A model generated the notes under the pieces. The model did no database searches and had not been told where the DNA came from. It saw nothing but the letters and a program-made list of their open reading frames with translations. The position numbers and the translations under genes were made by a program. Shown here piece after piece: positions 11,838-22,471 of a stretch of 64,000 nt of DNA (its first letter is position 1; each line of letters opens with the position of its first letter). This DNA comes from Anagrus nilaparvatae (taxonomy: Eukaryota; Arthropoda; Insecta; Hymenoptera; Mymaridae). The stretch spans positions 17,174,001 through 17,238,000 of the forward strand of contig JAKSXM010000132.1 in NCBI GenBank assembly GCA_022575985.1, written 5' to 3'.

Positions 11838-12898
11838 TTCATGCTCTTTCAGAATCTGACATTAGTTTTTACCTACAACCCTTAAAAATACCCTAAAAGT
11901 GGGGGTGAAAGGGGTAGGTCAGGCATTATTAGGAAATGTTTGGAAAAATCAATGAAAAAAGTATCCAATTTTATTGAAAAATGTTTGAAAATAATATTTT
12001 TTATGTATATTTAAGTAAATTTCGTATACATTGCGGTCTCATTCATTTTGGTCCTATTTACAACCCTTAGAGGTGAATAGGGGTGGTACTCCAGTCAAAA
12101 TACGGGTTTGGTTGTATTATCACTGAAGAACACCAGATTTTTTCTACTATAGGTTTTTTGGGCCGCTGAACACGAAAATCGAAGTCATTTGGCTGAGAAA
12201 TTGGGGCTTCACCCTTAAATTTGCCAAAACTGCCCCCAAAAAGGGGTTTTTGTACATATTCGCACTTTGAGCGAAAATTCTTGATAAGCAACCAAAATAA
12301 CCTATATGGGCATATCCTGGATGCTAAAAGTACAAAAATAGCAAAAACACCCCCTTTTAGGGGTAATTTTAGTCAATTTAGGGGTGAAGTTTTAATTATT
12401 TATGAAAAAAAGTCGAAATTATTGATCAACGACCCAAGGAACTCGTGTGATGCAAATCTGAGTGCTCAAAGTGCGAATATGTAAAAATAACCCTTTTTGG
12501 GGGTAGTTTTTGCAAATTTAAGGGTGAAGACCCAATTGCTCAGCCAAATGACTCCGATTTTCGTGTTCAGCGACCCAAAAAACCTATCGTAGAACAAATC
12601 TGGTGTTCTTCAGTGATAATACAACCAAACCCGTATTTTGACTGGAGTGCCACCCCTATCCACCTTTAAGGGTTGTAAATAGGGCCAAAATGAATGAGAC
12701 CTCAATGTATACGAAGTTTACTTAAATTTACATAAAAAATATTATTTTCAAACATTTTTCAATAAAATTGGATACTTTTTTCATTGATTTTTCCAAACAT
12801 TTCCTAATAATGCCTGACCTACCCCTTTCACCCCCATTTTTAGGGTATTTTTAAGGGTTGTAGGTAAAAACTAATTACAGATTCTGAAAGAGCATGAA
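11838..12898. mobile_element. Large palindromic foldback element abutting the Toll-A TIR exon
   Basis: Arms of about 430 bases (11838-12270 and 12465-12898) are near-perfect inverted copies; the ends read 'ttcatgctctttcagaatc' and its reverse complement. The right end stops directly at the first codons of the Toll-A TIR remnant. The reading frames inside lie on both arms and are not genes. Internal motifs 'actccagtcaaaatacggg' link it to the fragment at 942. Confidence 0.85.
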
Positions 12899-13437
12899 GG
12901 AATTTATGTCTTTGGTGGGTTAACGAAGATGAAATTGATAAGGATAAGAATTATGATATATTTCTAAGTTTTTGTCATGAAGATGAAGAATTTGTTATGT
13001 CACAAATAGTTCCTCAACTTGAAGAAATTGAAAACCCATTTAAAGTATGTATACATTTCCGAGAATGGGAAATTGGAGAGTGGATCCATATTAATATACA
13101 ACGATCTGTTCAAGATTCCAAAAGAACTGTAATTATTTTATCAAAAAACTTTCTGAAGAGTCATTGGGGAATGTTAGAGTTTAAAACAGCATACCAGCAA
13201 ATGATGAAAGAAAAACGTCTAAGACTAATCGTAATTCTGCAACTAAATATTGATTCAATACAAAACATTGATCCTGAACTCAAAAAATATCTTGAATCAA
13301 ACAATTATATTTTTTGGCATGATAAAAATTTTTGGGAAAGATTTTTAATAAAAATTTTTTTACGACCTTGTTGGACCAATAATAAATCATTTCGATTATT
13401 TTTGTTAGCACTACCTTATAGATCACAAAAAAATTGA
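12898..13437 (+). pseudogene. Toll-A TIR domain, separated from its receptor
   Basis: Open from 12898 to the stop at 13435-13437. Encodes LCLWWVNEDEIDKDKNYDIF, then LSFCHEDEEFV (box 1), VCIHFREWEIGEWI (box 2 and BB loop), RTVIILSKNFLKSHWGMLEF and FWERFL (box 3). This is the same order as in Toll-B and Toll-C. A small in-frame insertion near 13345-13395 separates box 3 from the usual LALP ending. No start codon or membrane segment precedes it; an in-frame TGA lies at 12895. It is the displaced C-terminal part of Toll-A. Splicing from exon 5 into this block (AG at 12898-12899) cannot be excluded. Confidence 0.8.
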
Positions 13438-14293
13438 TTGGAAAAATCGTAAAGTTAACTTCTGCGACGTACACGGTAGAGCTGCTTTGGTTAAATATTC
13501 AACCAATTGGTTAAATTTCAACTCTCTGTTTAAAAAACATCTGTTTAAAAAACGAACTGATATTATTAATAAAAAAAAATTATTCACCTATGTGATTCAA
13601 TACTAGAAAAATCTTTATGGGTAAACGATTAAAATTAAATAGGCCAGCGGTGAATCAGAAATAGATAGTGATTTTTTACTTTTTAAAGTATTTTTTTTTG
13701 CGATATCAATTACTTTTTTAAAGTTATAATATGCGGTTAACTTTTGCAATTTTCTTTCACAACAAGGCATTTTTATTACTTTATTTACAAAGCTTATGAA
13801 AATAAAAGAACAAACAATTTAAAATTTGGAAAAAATTTTTAAATATTTTTTATTTATTTTCGTTTTAAAATTTTTGTTTACTTTCAAATATTTATTTTTT
13901 AATTTTGAAGCTCTTAAAAAATTTGTTTCTATATTTGAATTAATATAGTTTTTTTCTATCTTTATAAAAAATGAGAAAAGTAAATCAAAAGAAATTCACT
14001 TAACAAGGTGCTCCATGGCTCGTCCGTATAAAATTTATTATTTTACCTATATCAAAAACTTCATATTTTCTCGAATTCCTATAATTATATTCCTTTTTTT
14101 TTTTTTCTCAAATTTCAGGTTTAAAGAGAATTTGGACACTCAGCAACATTTTTTTAGGTTTAGCTGCGTAGTTTATAATTTTAAAAAGTATCTCAAGGAA
14201 TGCTAATTATTTGTAAACTTGAAAACTTTTTAAAGTACACATTCAAAGCAAAATTTCTAAAAATTTATGTTTATTTCAACTTTGTTTAACATT
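13438..14293. other. Spacer between convergent Toll-A and Toll-B
   Basis: AT-rich DNA holding the 3' ends of both genes. No repeat family or gene recognised. Confidence 0.4.
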
Positions 14294-15133
14294 TTAATCT
14301 ACAGAATGAGGTAATAAATAAAGAAATTTTTTCCAGAAATATGGATCACACCACTCAACAAACGTAACCATATGAAAATATTGCTGAAGCTCAGAATTTA
14401 GCATTACTGTTGAATCTATTTCACCATATTTTACTACAATGAGTTTTACACGTTTTTCAGAAAACATTTGATGAAATGCCATTCTAAATTCCAGGATTCC
14501 CCAATAACTTTTAAGAAAATACTGTGACATAATAACTACTGTGCATCTTGATTCCTCAACTGAACGTTTTATATGTGTATAAATAAAATCTCCATTAGCC
14601 TCCCAATCTCTTAAATGTATACAAATTTTATACTGATTTTCACTGCTTTCAAGATGAGGAACTATTTCTGACATAACAAACTCTGAATCTTGATGACAAA
14701 AACTTAAAAATATGTCATATTTTTTATCCTGGTCAATTTCATCCTCTTTTACCCACCATAGGCACCAATCTTTAGAGTATAAAAACATTTTAATCTGTAG
14801 ATTATATTTAAAAAAACATGCAACAATGATTCCAATAAGAAGGCTAAAAATTAAAATCAAAAATGAAATAGTAATTAAAAATTTATTCGTAGGTAGAGGG
14901 CAAAGGTCTTCTTTATTATAAATGCTAAAAGAAAGCATTTCTTTAAAACATGTAAATCTTTCTATATCAGTTTTATTGTTGATATCTGAAACAACAAGAG
15001 GTATTAATTCATACGTCTTACACTGACAATCCCAAGGATTGTTAAAAACTCTTAACTTTCTTTTCATATCAAAATAACTTGAAATAATTTTCGAATCAAT
15101 ATCAGATACGTTGTTATTATTTAACCAAAGTTC
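14294..15133 (-). CDS. Toll-B exon 5 (cap, membrane helix, TIR)
   Basis: Starts GAACTTTGG after tttacag on the minus strand. Encodes NNPWDCQCKTYELIP, the membrane helix ITISFLILIFSLLIGIIVA and the complete TIR domain in one exon. The stop is at 14294-14296. Confidence 0.9.
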   Translation of the reverse strand, partial: ELWLNNNNVSDIDSKIISSYFDMKRKLRVFNNPWDCQCKTYELIPLVVSDINNKTDIERFTCFKEMLSFSIYNKEDLCPLPTNKFLITISFLILIFSLLIGIIVACFFKYNLQIKMFLYSKDWCLWWVKEDEIDQDKKYDIFLSFCHQDSEFVMSEIVPHLESSENQYKICIHLRDWEANGDFIYTHIKRSVEESRCTVVIMSQYFLKSYWGILEFRMAFHQMFSEKRVKLIVVKYGEIDSTVMLNSELQQYFHMVTFVEWCDPYFWKKFLYLLPHSVD

Positions 15134-18100
15134 CTGTAAATAAATCTTATGAATATCTGCAAGAAAATTTATTAAATTTTAAAATTTTTATGTGAATACC
15201 TTCAAGCTACCAAATAAAATTCTGTCAGTAACTTCCGAAATTTTGTTATTAGATAAGTCAATAAATTCAACTTTATGGTAATGATAATCGCTTAAATCTG
15301 GCAATTCTGTTAAATTATTTGATTGCAAAAATAGTTCAATTCTTTTCACATTTCTTAAATTAATCAACTTTGGAAATATTTTTAAATTTCTTGCAGAACA
15401 ATTGACAATCAAAGTTTTATCATAAGGTCTAAAGCGGCATTCACAAATTCCATTGGATCCACATGGGTGACCGGGTGGAAATACAGATAGCTCAGTTTTG
15501 CAAGAAAATGAAGTGTAATGCAAATTTTGGATACTAATTCCTCTATATTCAGCAGGTCCATGACATTTCAGATTATAATTACTTAATCGAATATTATCTT
15601 GTAAACTTTTTATTGTATCTTTATGCACGTATTTTAATAAAGAATAAATATCACAATTACATTCAATTGGATTTTCATCTACATGAATTCGTAAATAATA
15701 ACTTCTGTTTAAATAAGGTTTCCAAATTGTTTTAAAGTTTGATAGATTAAATTTAGTTATTTTGTTATTATCTAAATATAAATATAAACCATTTGAAGAA
15801 AACATTAGGTCTTCATTCTGAAAATTACAAGAAAAAATTACTTTTTGCTTATTCACGGCTGGATCAGTCGGAATTTTTTTTTTTTAATGGTTGCAAATGA
15901 TATAAAAGCTAAAGAAATAAAACCTATGAAGGCTTCGTATCAAAACAGCGAAATCGGAGTTTGGCGTAACTGACGCGTCACAAGTACAGTTTTTTGTATT
16001 AATAAAAAAATTGGATAATTATTTTTAAAAAAACGCTTCGTACCGAGCTGTAACATACGATTACCTAAAATTTGAGCCAAAAATAAATTTACTTAATAAA
16101 AAACTGAAGGCTCAACATGGGTTAACAATTATAACCCATGTTGAGCTTTCAGTTTTTTATAAAATAAATTTTTTTTTGCCTCAAATTTTAGGTAATCGTA
16201 TGTTACAGCTGGGTACAAAGCGTTTTTTTAAAAATAATTATCCAATTTTTTTATTAATACAAAAAACTGTACTTGTGACGCGTCAGTTACGCCAAACTCT
16301 GACTTAATGTTTGAATTACGATAGTGCTTTCAAATTGATCAATTTCTCGCACATGCGCAGTTAAAAAATAAATTAGACTCCGCAATCATATTCTACAAGA
16401 AATTTCTTATTTGAAACTAAGAGGAATTAATTTTTCATTACCTGAATAAGAGAAAAAGTACGAAAAATTTCCTACGTTTTTAAACAAATTGACAAAAAAC
16501 GAGAATTGCTAAAAATCGGAAATTTAATTTTAGGAGCTACCAATTGTCATGCAGGCTTATTTTTATTAGTAATTTTGGAAAAAAATACTATGGAACTAAT
16601 ATTCACGTACGGCCATCAGTCTAAAACTTTAGTAATTACGGATCTGCACTAGTTTATAGTTGACATTTTAGATCTTTATAAATATCAAAAATCTATGTAT
16701 AATCAAAAAATTTACTCTACCACTGGGTGTTTTTGCACAATTTTTCTTATTCAGTGGGGAAAAACGCGTATTTTTTTATCGCGTCGTGGGACGAAAAAAA
16801 TGTTTTCGACCCACTAGTAAGAAAAAATTATTTTAAAATTATGTATCACCATAGATTTAGATTTAAAAAAAGATATTTACAAGAAATGAAAAAAGCTTTT
16901 AAGTTCAAAATTTTATCTTATCCTAAGTAAAATATTAGATGTATTTACCTGTATATATTTTAATTGATTATGACGCAGATTAAGCATCGAAAGCTTTTTA
17001 TTTATTTTCCAATCATTAAATATTTTGCTAATATTATTGTATGAAAGATCCATTTTACTGAGATTTTCACAAAATTTGAATGGGGAAAAATCTTTGTCAT
17101 CTTTATTATTGAACGAAAGTTGATTATCAGAGAAATTTATTTCTTGAAATTTACAATTTTGAAAAACGTTTTTTCCTACGTAAATTAATCTGTTGTTGGC
17201 TATGTTAAAATGCGTGACAAACAAATCACTTAAAATTCCGCTGAAAAAATATTTTTGCACTTAAGGGGCCAGTAAGGTAGAACAGTTACCGGTATTAGTT
17301 ATTTTGAAATAATTAATTTTGTTGTTAATATAAAAATTTGAATTTTACTTCACTCACTCCGTAATTAAATTCAAATTTTAATATTAACAACAAAATTAAT
17401 TGTTTCAAAAAAACTAATGTTGGTAACTGTTCTACCTTACCAACCCGTTAAATTAAAAATTACATAAAAAGCAGAAAATTGGTAATTAATTATTGTATAT
17501 GTGTTATTTGTACATCGCACGCGTTAAAAATGATCGGTTTTCTTTCTAACAGGCGATCATTTTTATCGCTTTCAATTGATTTACAACATTACATACCTAT
17601 TTATATTTTTGAATCTATTATTTGATAAATCGAGATGAGTTAAGGAATGAAGTCCAAAAAAAATATCATCTGGCAACTTGCTCAATTTATTGGAACTTAA
17701 ATTGAGTTCTCTTAAATTTGATTGATCTCTGAAAAGATTCGCTGGAAGAGTTGTCAGCATATTTTCTCTTATAATTATAGTTTGAATTTCAGTAGAATTT
17801 ATAAATAAGTCTTCAGGCACTCTGTTTATTCCGTTGTATTCAATTATAACGGTCTCAAGATAAATCATATTGGCAAAAAATTTATTCGGTAATTCAGTAA
17901 GGATTTCACTGTTTGAAAAACTTGAGTTTTTAAAATTTTGGAGATTACCCAAAAATTTTGGTGGCATTGATTTACTATTCAAGCCATTCAAAAATAAACT
18001 TTGAAGATTTAACAAATCAAGAAATATGCCAGGTTCTAAGTTGGTAATAATTTTGGTAGTTATATTTAAGTGCTTAAGGTTAAGCAATCCTTTAAAAATT

Positions 18101-19094
18101 CCAGTCCTTAAATTTATAATCCTTAAAGCTTCTATATTGATATTTACTAGTTGAGACGAATTTTTGAAAAAATTATCAGGAAAACGTATTTCATTACCCT
18201 TTAAATTTAAAATTTGAAGTTTTGGGGCACCTAAAAAAAAATACTGATAAAGAAGTGTTTCAAAAATATGTACGTACTACAATTAGTGTTATTAGTATTT
18301 TCATTTTTTATGTTGATATAAAGAAAATGTGCAAATTTCATTAAAATGCACATAGCTTTTAAGTTTGAATAATAAAAAGTTTACAATGAGTATAAAATAA
18401 AAAAAAGGGATCCATGCTTGGCTACAAAATTAGGTTATTTAGCTTTAAATTTCAAATAAAATTAACTGTGTATTGATTTAAAAAATGTTTTAAAATAAAT
18501 TTTTCAAATATAAAAATTTTGTAACTAATAAAGTATAAAGAAAAATAAATGTTTATTACTGACAATTACTTTTTTGAAAATTAGTAGGAATGGTGAAATA
18601 CTAAAAAATTATGTATTCTTGAAATTAGTCACATAATTAAAAAATAGTGTATACGTTGATCATATAAATAATAAAAAATTTTTTTTTATATTTTTCATAT
18701 TTACATGTGAATTTTATCAGAAAAAAATTTTTGTTTATTTACAATCATAAAATGTACATTTACCTGTCAAAAGATTTTTATTAATATGAATGAAATTGAC
18801 ATCTTTGTAACTCAACTGAAGAATTTTTAAATTTAAGTAATCCAAGAAGTTTGTATTGTTTAATAAAGTACATTTTGTTTCACATGAAATCTCTGTTATT
18901 TGATTTACAATTAATGGATCAACAAACGTGCCATTATTAAAACAAATTCCTAGCATTATATTATCTCCAGCATCATTTTTCATTAACTTGCAATCCATTT
19001 TATCATAATCAAAAATCACTTTATATTCGGATATGGTGCAAAGACTATGCAGGATAAAATTATAAATAATGATAGATGCAAAAAAATTTTTCAT
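14294..19094 (-). CDS. Toll-B: complete Toll-type receptor
   Basis: Five exons read from the minus strand: 19094-18764, 18230-17597, 17240-16949, 15817-15200 and 15133-14294. They total 2715 bases, in frame, 904 residues, intron phases 1, 2, 0, 0. Domains: signal peptide (about 1-22), N-terminal cysteine domain, leucine-rich repeats (about 111-415), cysteine-capped middle region with CNCDIYSLLKY and CECRFRPYDKTLIVNC, membrane-proximal cap with cysteines 661, 663, 687 and 703, membrane helix (about 709-733) and TIR domain (about 763-904) with YDIFLSFCHQD, ICIHLRDWEANGDFI and FWKKFL. Known Toll-1-type receptors of insects bind Spaetzle and signal to NF-kB through MyD88; that function is inferred. 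All splice sites fit consensus, so the gene looks active. It is convergent with Toll-A and divergent from Toll-C. Confidence 0.9.
15200..15817 (-). CDS. Toll-B exon 4 (cysteine-capped middle region)
   Basis: Starts AATGAAGAC after ttttcag, ends AAG|gtattc, phase 0 at both ends. Same length (618) as Toll-A exon 4. Encodes ECNCDIYSLLKYV, CECRFRPYDKTLIVNC and RIELFLQSNNLTELPDL. Confidence 0.88.
15955..16303. repeat. Perfect-type hairpin repeat in Toll-B intron 3
   Basis: Two arms of about 170 bases meet with a loop of only a few bases near 16125-16131. Outer ends read 'gtttggcgtaactgacgcg' and its reverse complement, and the centre is 'catgggtta' and 'taacccatg'. A non-autonomous foldback element or MITE. 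Confidence 0.85.
16304..16948. other. Remainder of Toll-B intron 3
   Basis: AT-rich intron DNA. At 16801-16827 it carries 'tcgacccactagtaagaaaa', shared with Toll-A intron 3. No gene. Confidence 0.4.
16949..17240 (-). CDS. Toll-B exon 3 (leucine-rich repeats)
   Basis: Acceptor tttttcag, donor cag|gtaaat. Encodes SGILSDLFVTHFNIANNRL through LRHNQLKYIQ. It is 292 bases, slightly longer than in A and C because of a short insertion around NNKDDKDF. Confidence 0.85.
17261..17450. repeat. Short inverted repeat in Toll-B intron 2
   Basis: Arms of about 75 bases (17261-17337 and 17369-17450) share 'ggtaaggtagaacagttacc'-type ends in inverted orientation. MITE-like. Confidence 0.75.
17597..18230 (-). 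CDS. Toll-B exon 2 (leucine-rich repeats)
   Basis: 634 bases, phase 1 to phase 2, starting GTGCCCCAAAA after tttttag and ending ag|gtatgt. Encodes repeats including QSNLRELNLSSNKLSKLPDD and LHSLTHLDLSNNRF. Confidence 0.88.
18764..19094 (-). CDS. Toll-B exon 1
   Basis: ATG at 19094-19092. Encodes MKNFFASIIIYNFILHSLC, a plausible signal peptide, and the N-terminal cysteine domain (CKLM, ICFNN, ISCETKC). Donor G|gtaaat, phase 1. Confidence 0.85.
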
Positions 19095-20099
19095 ACAAAA
19101 CTAAAAATTGAAAAATAAATTTTGAAATGATTTTTATAGAAAAAAATTTTAAAAAGTTTTTTAATACCCACAAAAGACATTATTAATTTACTAAATAGCT
19201 AGTCGACTTCAAATGATAACAGACAATTGTTGGAATTATTTTTATAAAAAACAACTTATTTATAACCTAAAAGACTTATCAAGTTTTTAATATTTACAAA
19301 ACCTTTTATCTGTAATTTCTCAACGTTATCGTTTAAATAGCCTAAGATTTAATTATAAAAAATAACTTCCTATTTATATTAAAAAGAAATAATTAATTGT
19401 AAATATTGACTATTTATGATTTTATTCAAAACTAATTTATGAAGAACTGTATGGACGAAAACACATGAAAGTTGTTTTAAAATAATCTTTAAAGAAATAT
19501 CCCCACGGGTTTTTTTATTTTTAAAAAATATTTAAATGATTTCGAGAAATCAATCTTAGAAGTTAAAGGTCGAAAACGCAAAAAATTTTAATTTTTCTTT
19601 TTTCGTAAGAAAATTACAAGGTTTGACCATTCCCTACGTATAAAAAAAAATTGTTATTTGTAAGTCGAAAATTGAATCAAACTCGAGATATATATAATTG
19701 ATGCAGTAATTAAAAATCAATTTTTTAAAATCTTAGATTTAATAAAAAAAAATAAAATTTAGATTTCGAATCAATAGTTTACAATAATTGCTATAACAAT
19801 TTATTTCTTAAAAAATAATTTTAAATTTATTTTAATTTTATTGCACTAGAGTGATATTAAAAATTTCAAAAATTATCTAATAAATTATTATGATAACACA
19901 TATTCTGTAAAGAACATTCAAGTTAGGTAGATTACTTTAGTTTATTATTTTTCGAAGTGATAAATTATATCGTAATTGATAATTTGAAAGAAAATAAAAT
20001 GAACTAGAAATTTTATTATCTTATTTAAAAAACATGATTTAATAATTGTATACAAATTTTCAAAAGTTTATAGTCTATTATTTTTGATAAAAAACTTAT
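19095..20099. promoter_or_regulatory. Intergenic region between divergent Toll-B and Toll-C first exons
   Basis: AT-rich and without genes. It must hold the Toll-B promoter if transcription starts near exon 1, but I see no convincing core promoter or NF-kB site. The call is by position only. Confidence 0.3.
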
Positions 20100-20533
20100 T
20101 ACTGGTTTGATTAAACAAAACCTACATGCATGGAATATGTTTACTTCTAGCTAAGGACTAGGTATACCTATTATAATGCATAAATGCTACGCAACGTTAC
20201 AACATCATACAATTTTTTAATTTTATAATTTTTAATTATCATCTTACTAGCTTTTAAGATTCTAAAACCAAATTATTTTTATTCTCTAAACGCGTATAAT
20301 TCTAGTCCCCTAAATCAAAATTATTCCAAGTCCCTAAACTTGAATTATTCTAAGTCCCTGAGCCCAGATTTTTCAAAGTCCCTAAATTAAAATTATTCTA
20401 AGTCTCATTTGATTCCCCCTTTAAATCGGACAAATTTGCCCCCCCCCCCCCTTAATACGGACAAATTTGACCCCCCCCTTGATTTTCAAATTCTAAAGTA
20501 CCCCCTCCCTGTAAACAAATTCCATGTTAAAAA
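20100..20533 (-). mobile_element. Dual-minisatellite element, copy 1
   Basis: Reverse-complement copy of the elements at 30159-30720 and 45205-45769. Reading plus strand it starts near 'aacctacatgcatggaa', carries about four 'aagtccctaaa...attattct' units (20305-20402), then two 'ggacaaatttg' plus poly-C units (20430-20480), and ends 'ccatgttaaaaagg'. It has fewer of the G-rich units than the other copies. Confidence 0.75.
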
Positions 20534-20828
20534 GGATTTGGTAATTATGTCATTCAAATAGATTAATTTTTTTTCTGGACAGTAGCCACGAAAGCACGAT
20601 TTCCTGACCGCTGCGAGGTCGAGAAAATCGAAATTTCTTGTTAATACCAAAAAAAAAAATTTTATACAGCCCTTGTCCATAAATAAAAAATGCCCCAAAT
20701 TGCAATTTACGTAGGATTTGGGCCATTCTTTACTTTTCTGGACACAAGCCGTAAATATACTATTTTCAAACAATTTTTAATTTGTGTATTAAATAATAGT
20801 TATCAGAAACATGTAATTAAATTTTCAC
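20534..20828. other. Repeat-derived DNA upstream of the orphan first exon
   Basis: The part 20690-20770 ('caatttacgtaggatttgg', 'ccattctttacttttctgg') matches Toll-A intron 3 (8390-8455). No promoter is recognisable. Confidence 0.45.
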
Positions 20829-21153
20829 ATGTCTTATTGCTGGGTTTTTTCCCTATTATTCAATGCTGTACGAACATGTAATGCATCTTTATCCAATAAA
20901 AATTTTAATTATAAGGAAAACAATTGTGAGTTAGTTAAAATTGATTCAAAGGCGTACAAACTAATAGAATTTTGTCATAAAAATAATTCAATTATTTATT
21001 CATCAAGTGCATATGAAATAGCAAAAATTAATTGTAAAAAAATGTGTACTTCTTTATGTGGTGCTAATCTTATTGGCTATATAAACTTAAAAAGTCTTCC
21101 ATTAAATTATAAAGATTTCAAGAATGCAAGCATAAATGCAAAACTTTTAAAGA
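20829..21153 (+). CDS. Orphan or alternative Toll first exon
   Basis: Encodes a signal-peptide-like start (MSYCWVFSLLFNAVRTCNAS) and an N-terminal cysteine domain with NCELV, IEFCHKN, INCKKMC and a LPLNYKDF segment, homologous to exon 1 of Toll-A, B and C and closest to A. The frame is intact and ends at a GT donor (A|gtgaga) in phase 1, the same phase as the other first exons. No matching exon 2 lies before 25828, so it can only be an alternative first exon of Toll-C or a relic of a duplicated gene. The intact frame and donor favour use, but expression is unknown. Confidence 0.65.
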
Positions 21154-21780
21154 GTGAGAAGCTTACATTAATTTAATAAAATTAATTATCGGAAAATAAT
21201 AACCATATTTTGTATTAAGGTATATTGACGCTTCAAAATTCGAAAATAATTGGTAACAAAATAAATTAGTCTTTTAAATATATGTATTTTCATGTGATGA
21301 AATAGACTGGAAATAGATGAGCATTATTTGACTGTAGTATGCAAGTATGAGTGTCTCGCGTTTAAAAGAGAAATTCTCATGTAACGATCGTCCAATTCTA
21401 TCGCGCAAATATTGATAAACGAGTGAGAAAATTATGTCATTTTATTTAATATTTCAATTTGGACATATTCCCAAAAAATCAACTTTGACAAAATGATATA
21501 AATTATCCCATTTTTTTGACATATTTGGCACCATGCCACTGCCAAACTCAACCGTGGTACTCTGCCAGACGTGGCAATTATTTTTTGTTACCTTTAAATC
21601 GAATTCAACAAAATTAAATAAGTTAAAAGCTTGACAAAATGATATGATCATTTACTAATGAACTGCAAACCTAATTGCAAGAAAAGAATTAAATAATTTA
21701 GTACTAATAAAAATATTATATCAATAACAAATCAAAGCTTGTTGTATCAAAATAATAGCACCGTGAGAATTAAAAGATAA

Positions 21781-21815
<35 letters not shown>

Positions 21816-22179
21816 CCAATTAATATACATAGCTATCTGTTAATAAATGTATTTGTTTTAGTTTATTGCTTTTTGAAGATAGTAATCTTTAGAACTAAAA
21901 TAATAATAAAATTTTATATTTTTTTAAAATGATATGTTTTTTTGTATCTGTACAAGTAGAATAAGTCTGTGTTACTTTACTTCTTCTTTTGAAATTTTTT
22001 CTTATTATTCTTGATGCAGTAAAATATATTTTTTGTAAAAATGAATTTTGTGGGTATTTTACTAAGTTAACTATTGTTTAATTATTACAACTAAAATAAA
22101 AAATCTTATATTTTTTCAGTCTCAACTAAAAAATGGTTACATTTGGGTTTTTATTCAAAGTTTTGTCATAATTTTTTTT
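21154..22179. other. Region between the two first exons
   Basis: AT-rich DNA with a run of about 30 T at 21782-21811. A pyrimidine-rich acceptor-like site ends in AG at 22118-22119, just before the Toll-C start region. No gene recognised. Confidence 0.4.
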
Positions 22180-22471
22180 ATGATCGATTTATCTGATGCA
22201 TTTGAAACTGATGATAAGTTTGATTATAAGAAACATGGTTGCGAAGTAATTGGAAAGAATAACTCTACTTTTAAAAAATTATTAGAATTTTGCCGTGAAA
22301 ATGGGAAAATTATTTATCCTCCAAACGCAAAAGAAATAAAAGGAATTAATTGTGAAAAAAATTGTTCTGATTTAAATAATGAAAATCTTAAGGGTTATTC
22401 GAATTTGAAAAGTCTTCGTCTGAATTATAAAGATATTTTTCAAGTGAATGTAAACAAAGACATTTTAGTAG
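22180..22471 (+). CDS. Toll-C exon 1
   Basis: Encodes the N-terminal cysteine domain (HGCEVIGK, LEFCREN, INCEKNCSDL) and ends G|gtgaga in phase 1. From 22180 the signal peptide is short (MIDLSDAF); the open frame upstream reads hydrophobic YIWVFIQSFVIIFF, so translation may enter from an upstream exon spliced at 22120. Confidence 0.75.

Noticed and set aside
12067..12484. Opposed reading frames inside the palindrome at 11838-12898
   Set aside because: They sit on the two inverted arms, resemble each other by symmetry, and show no protein family features.
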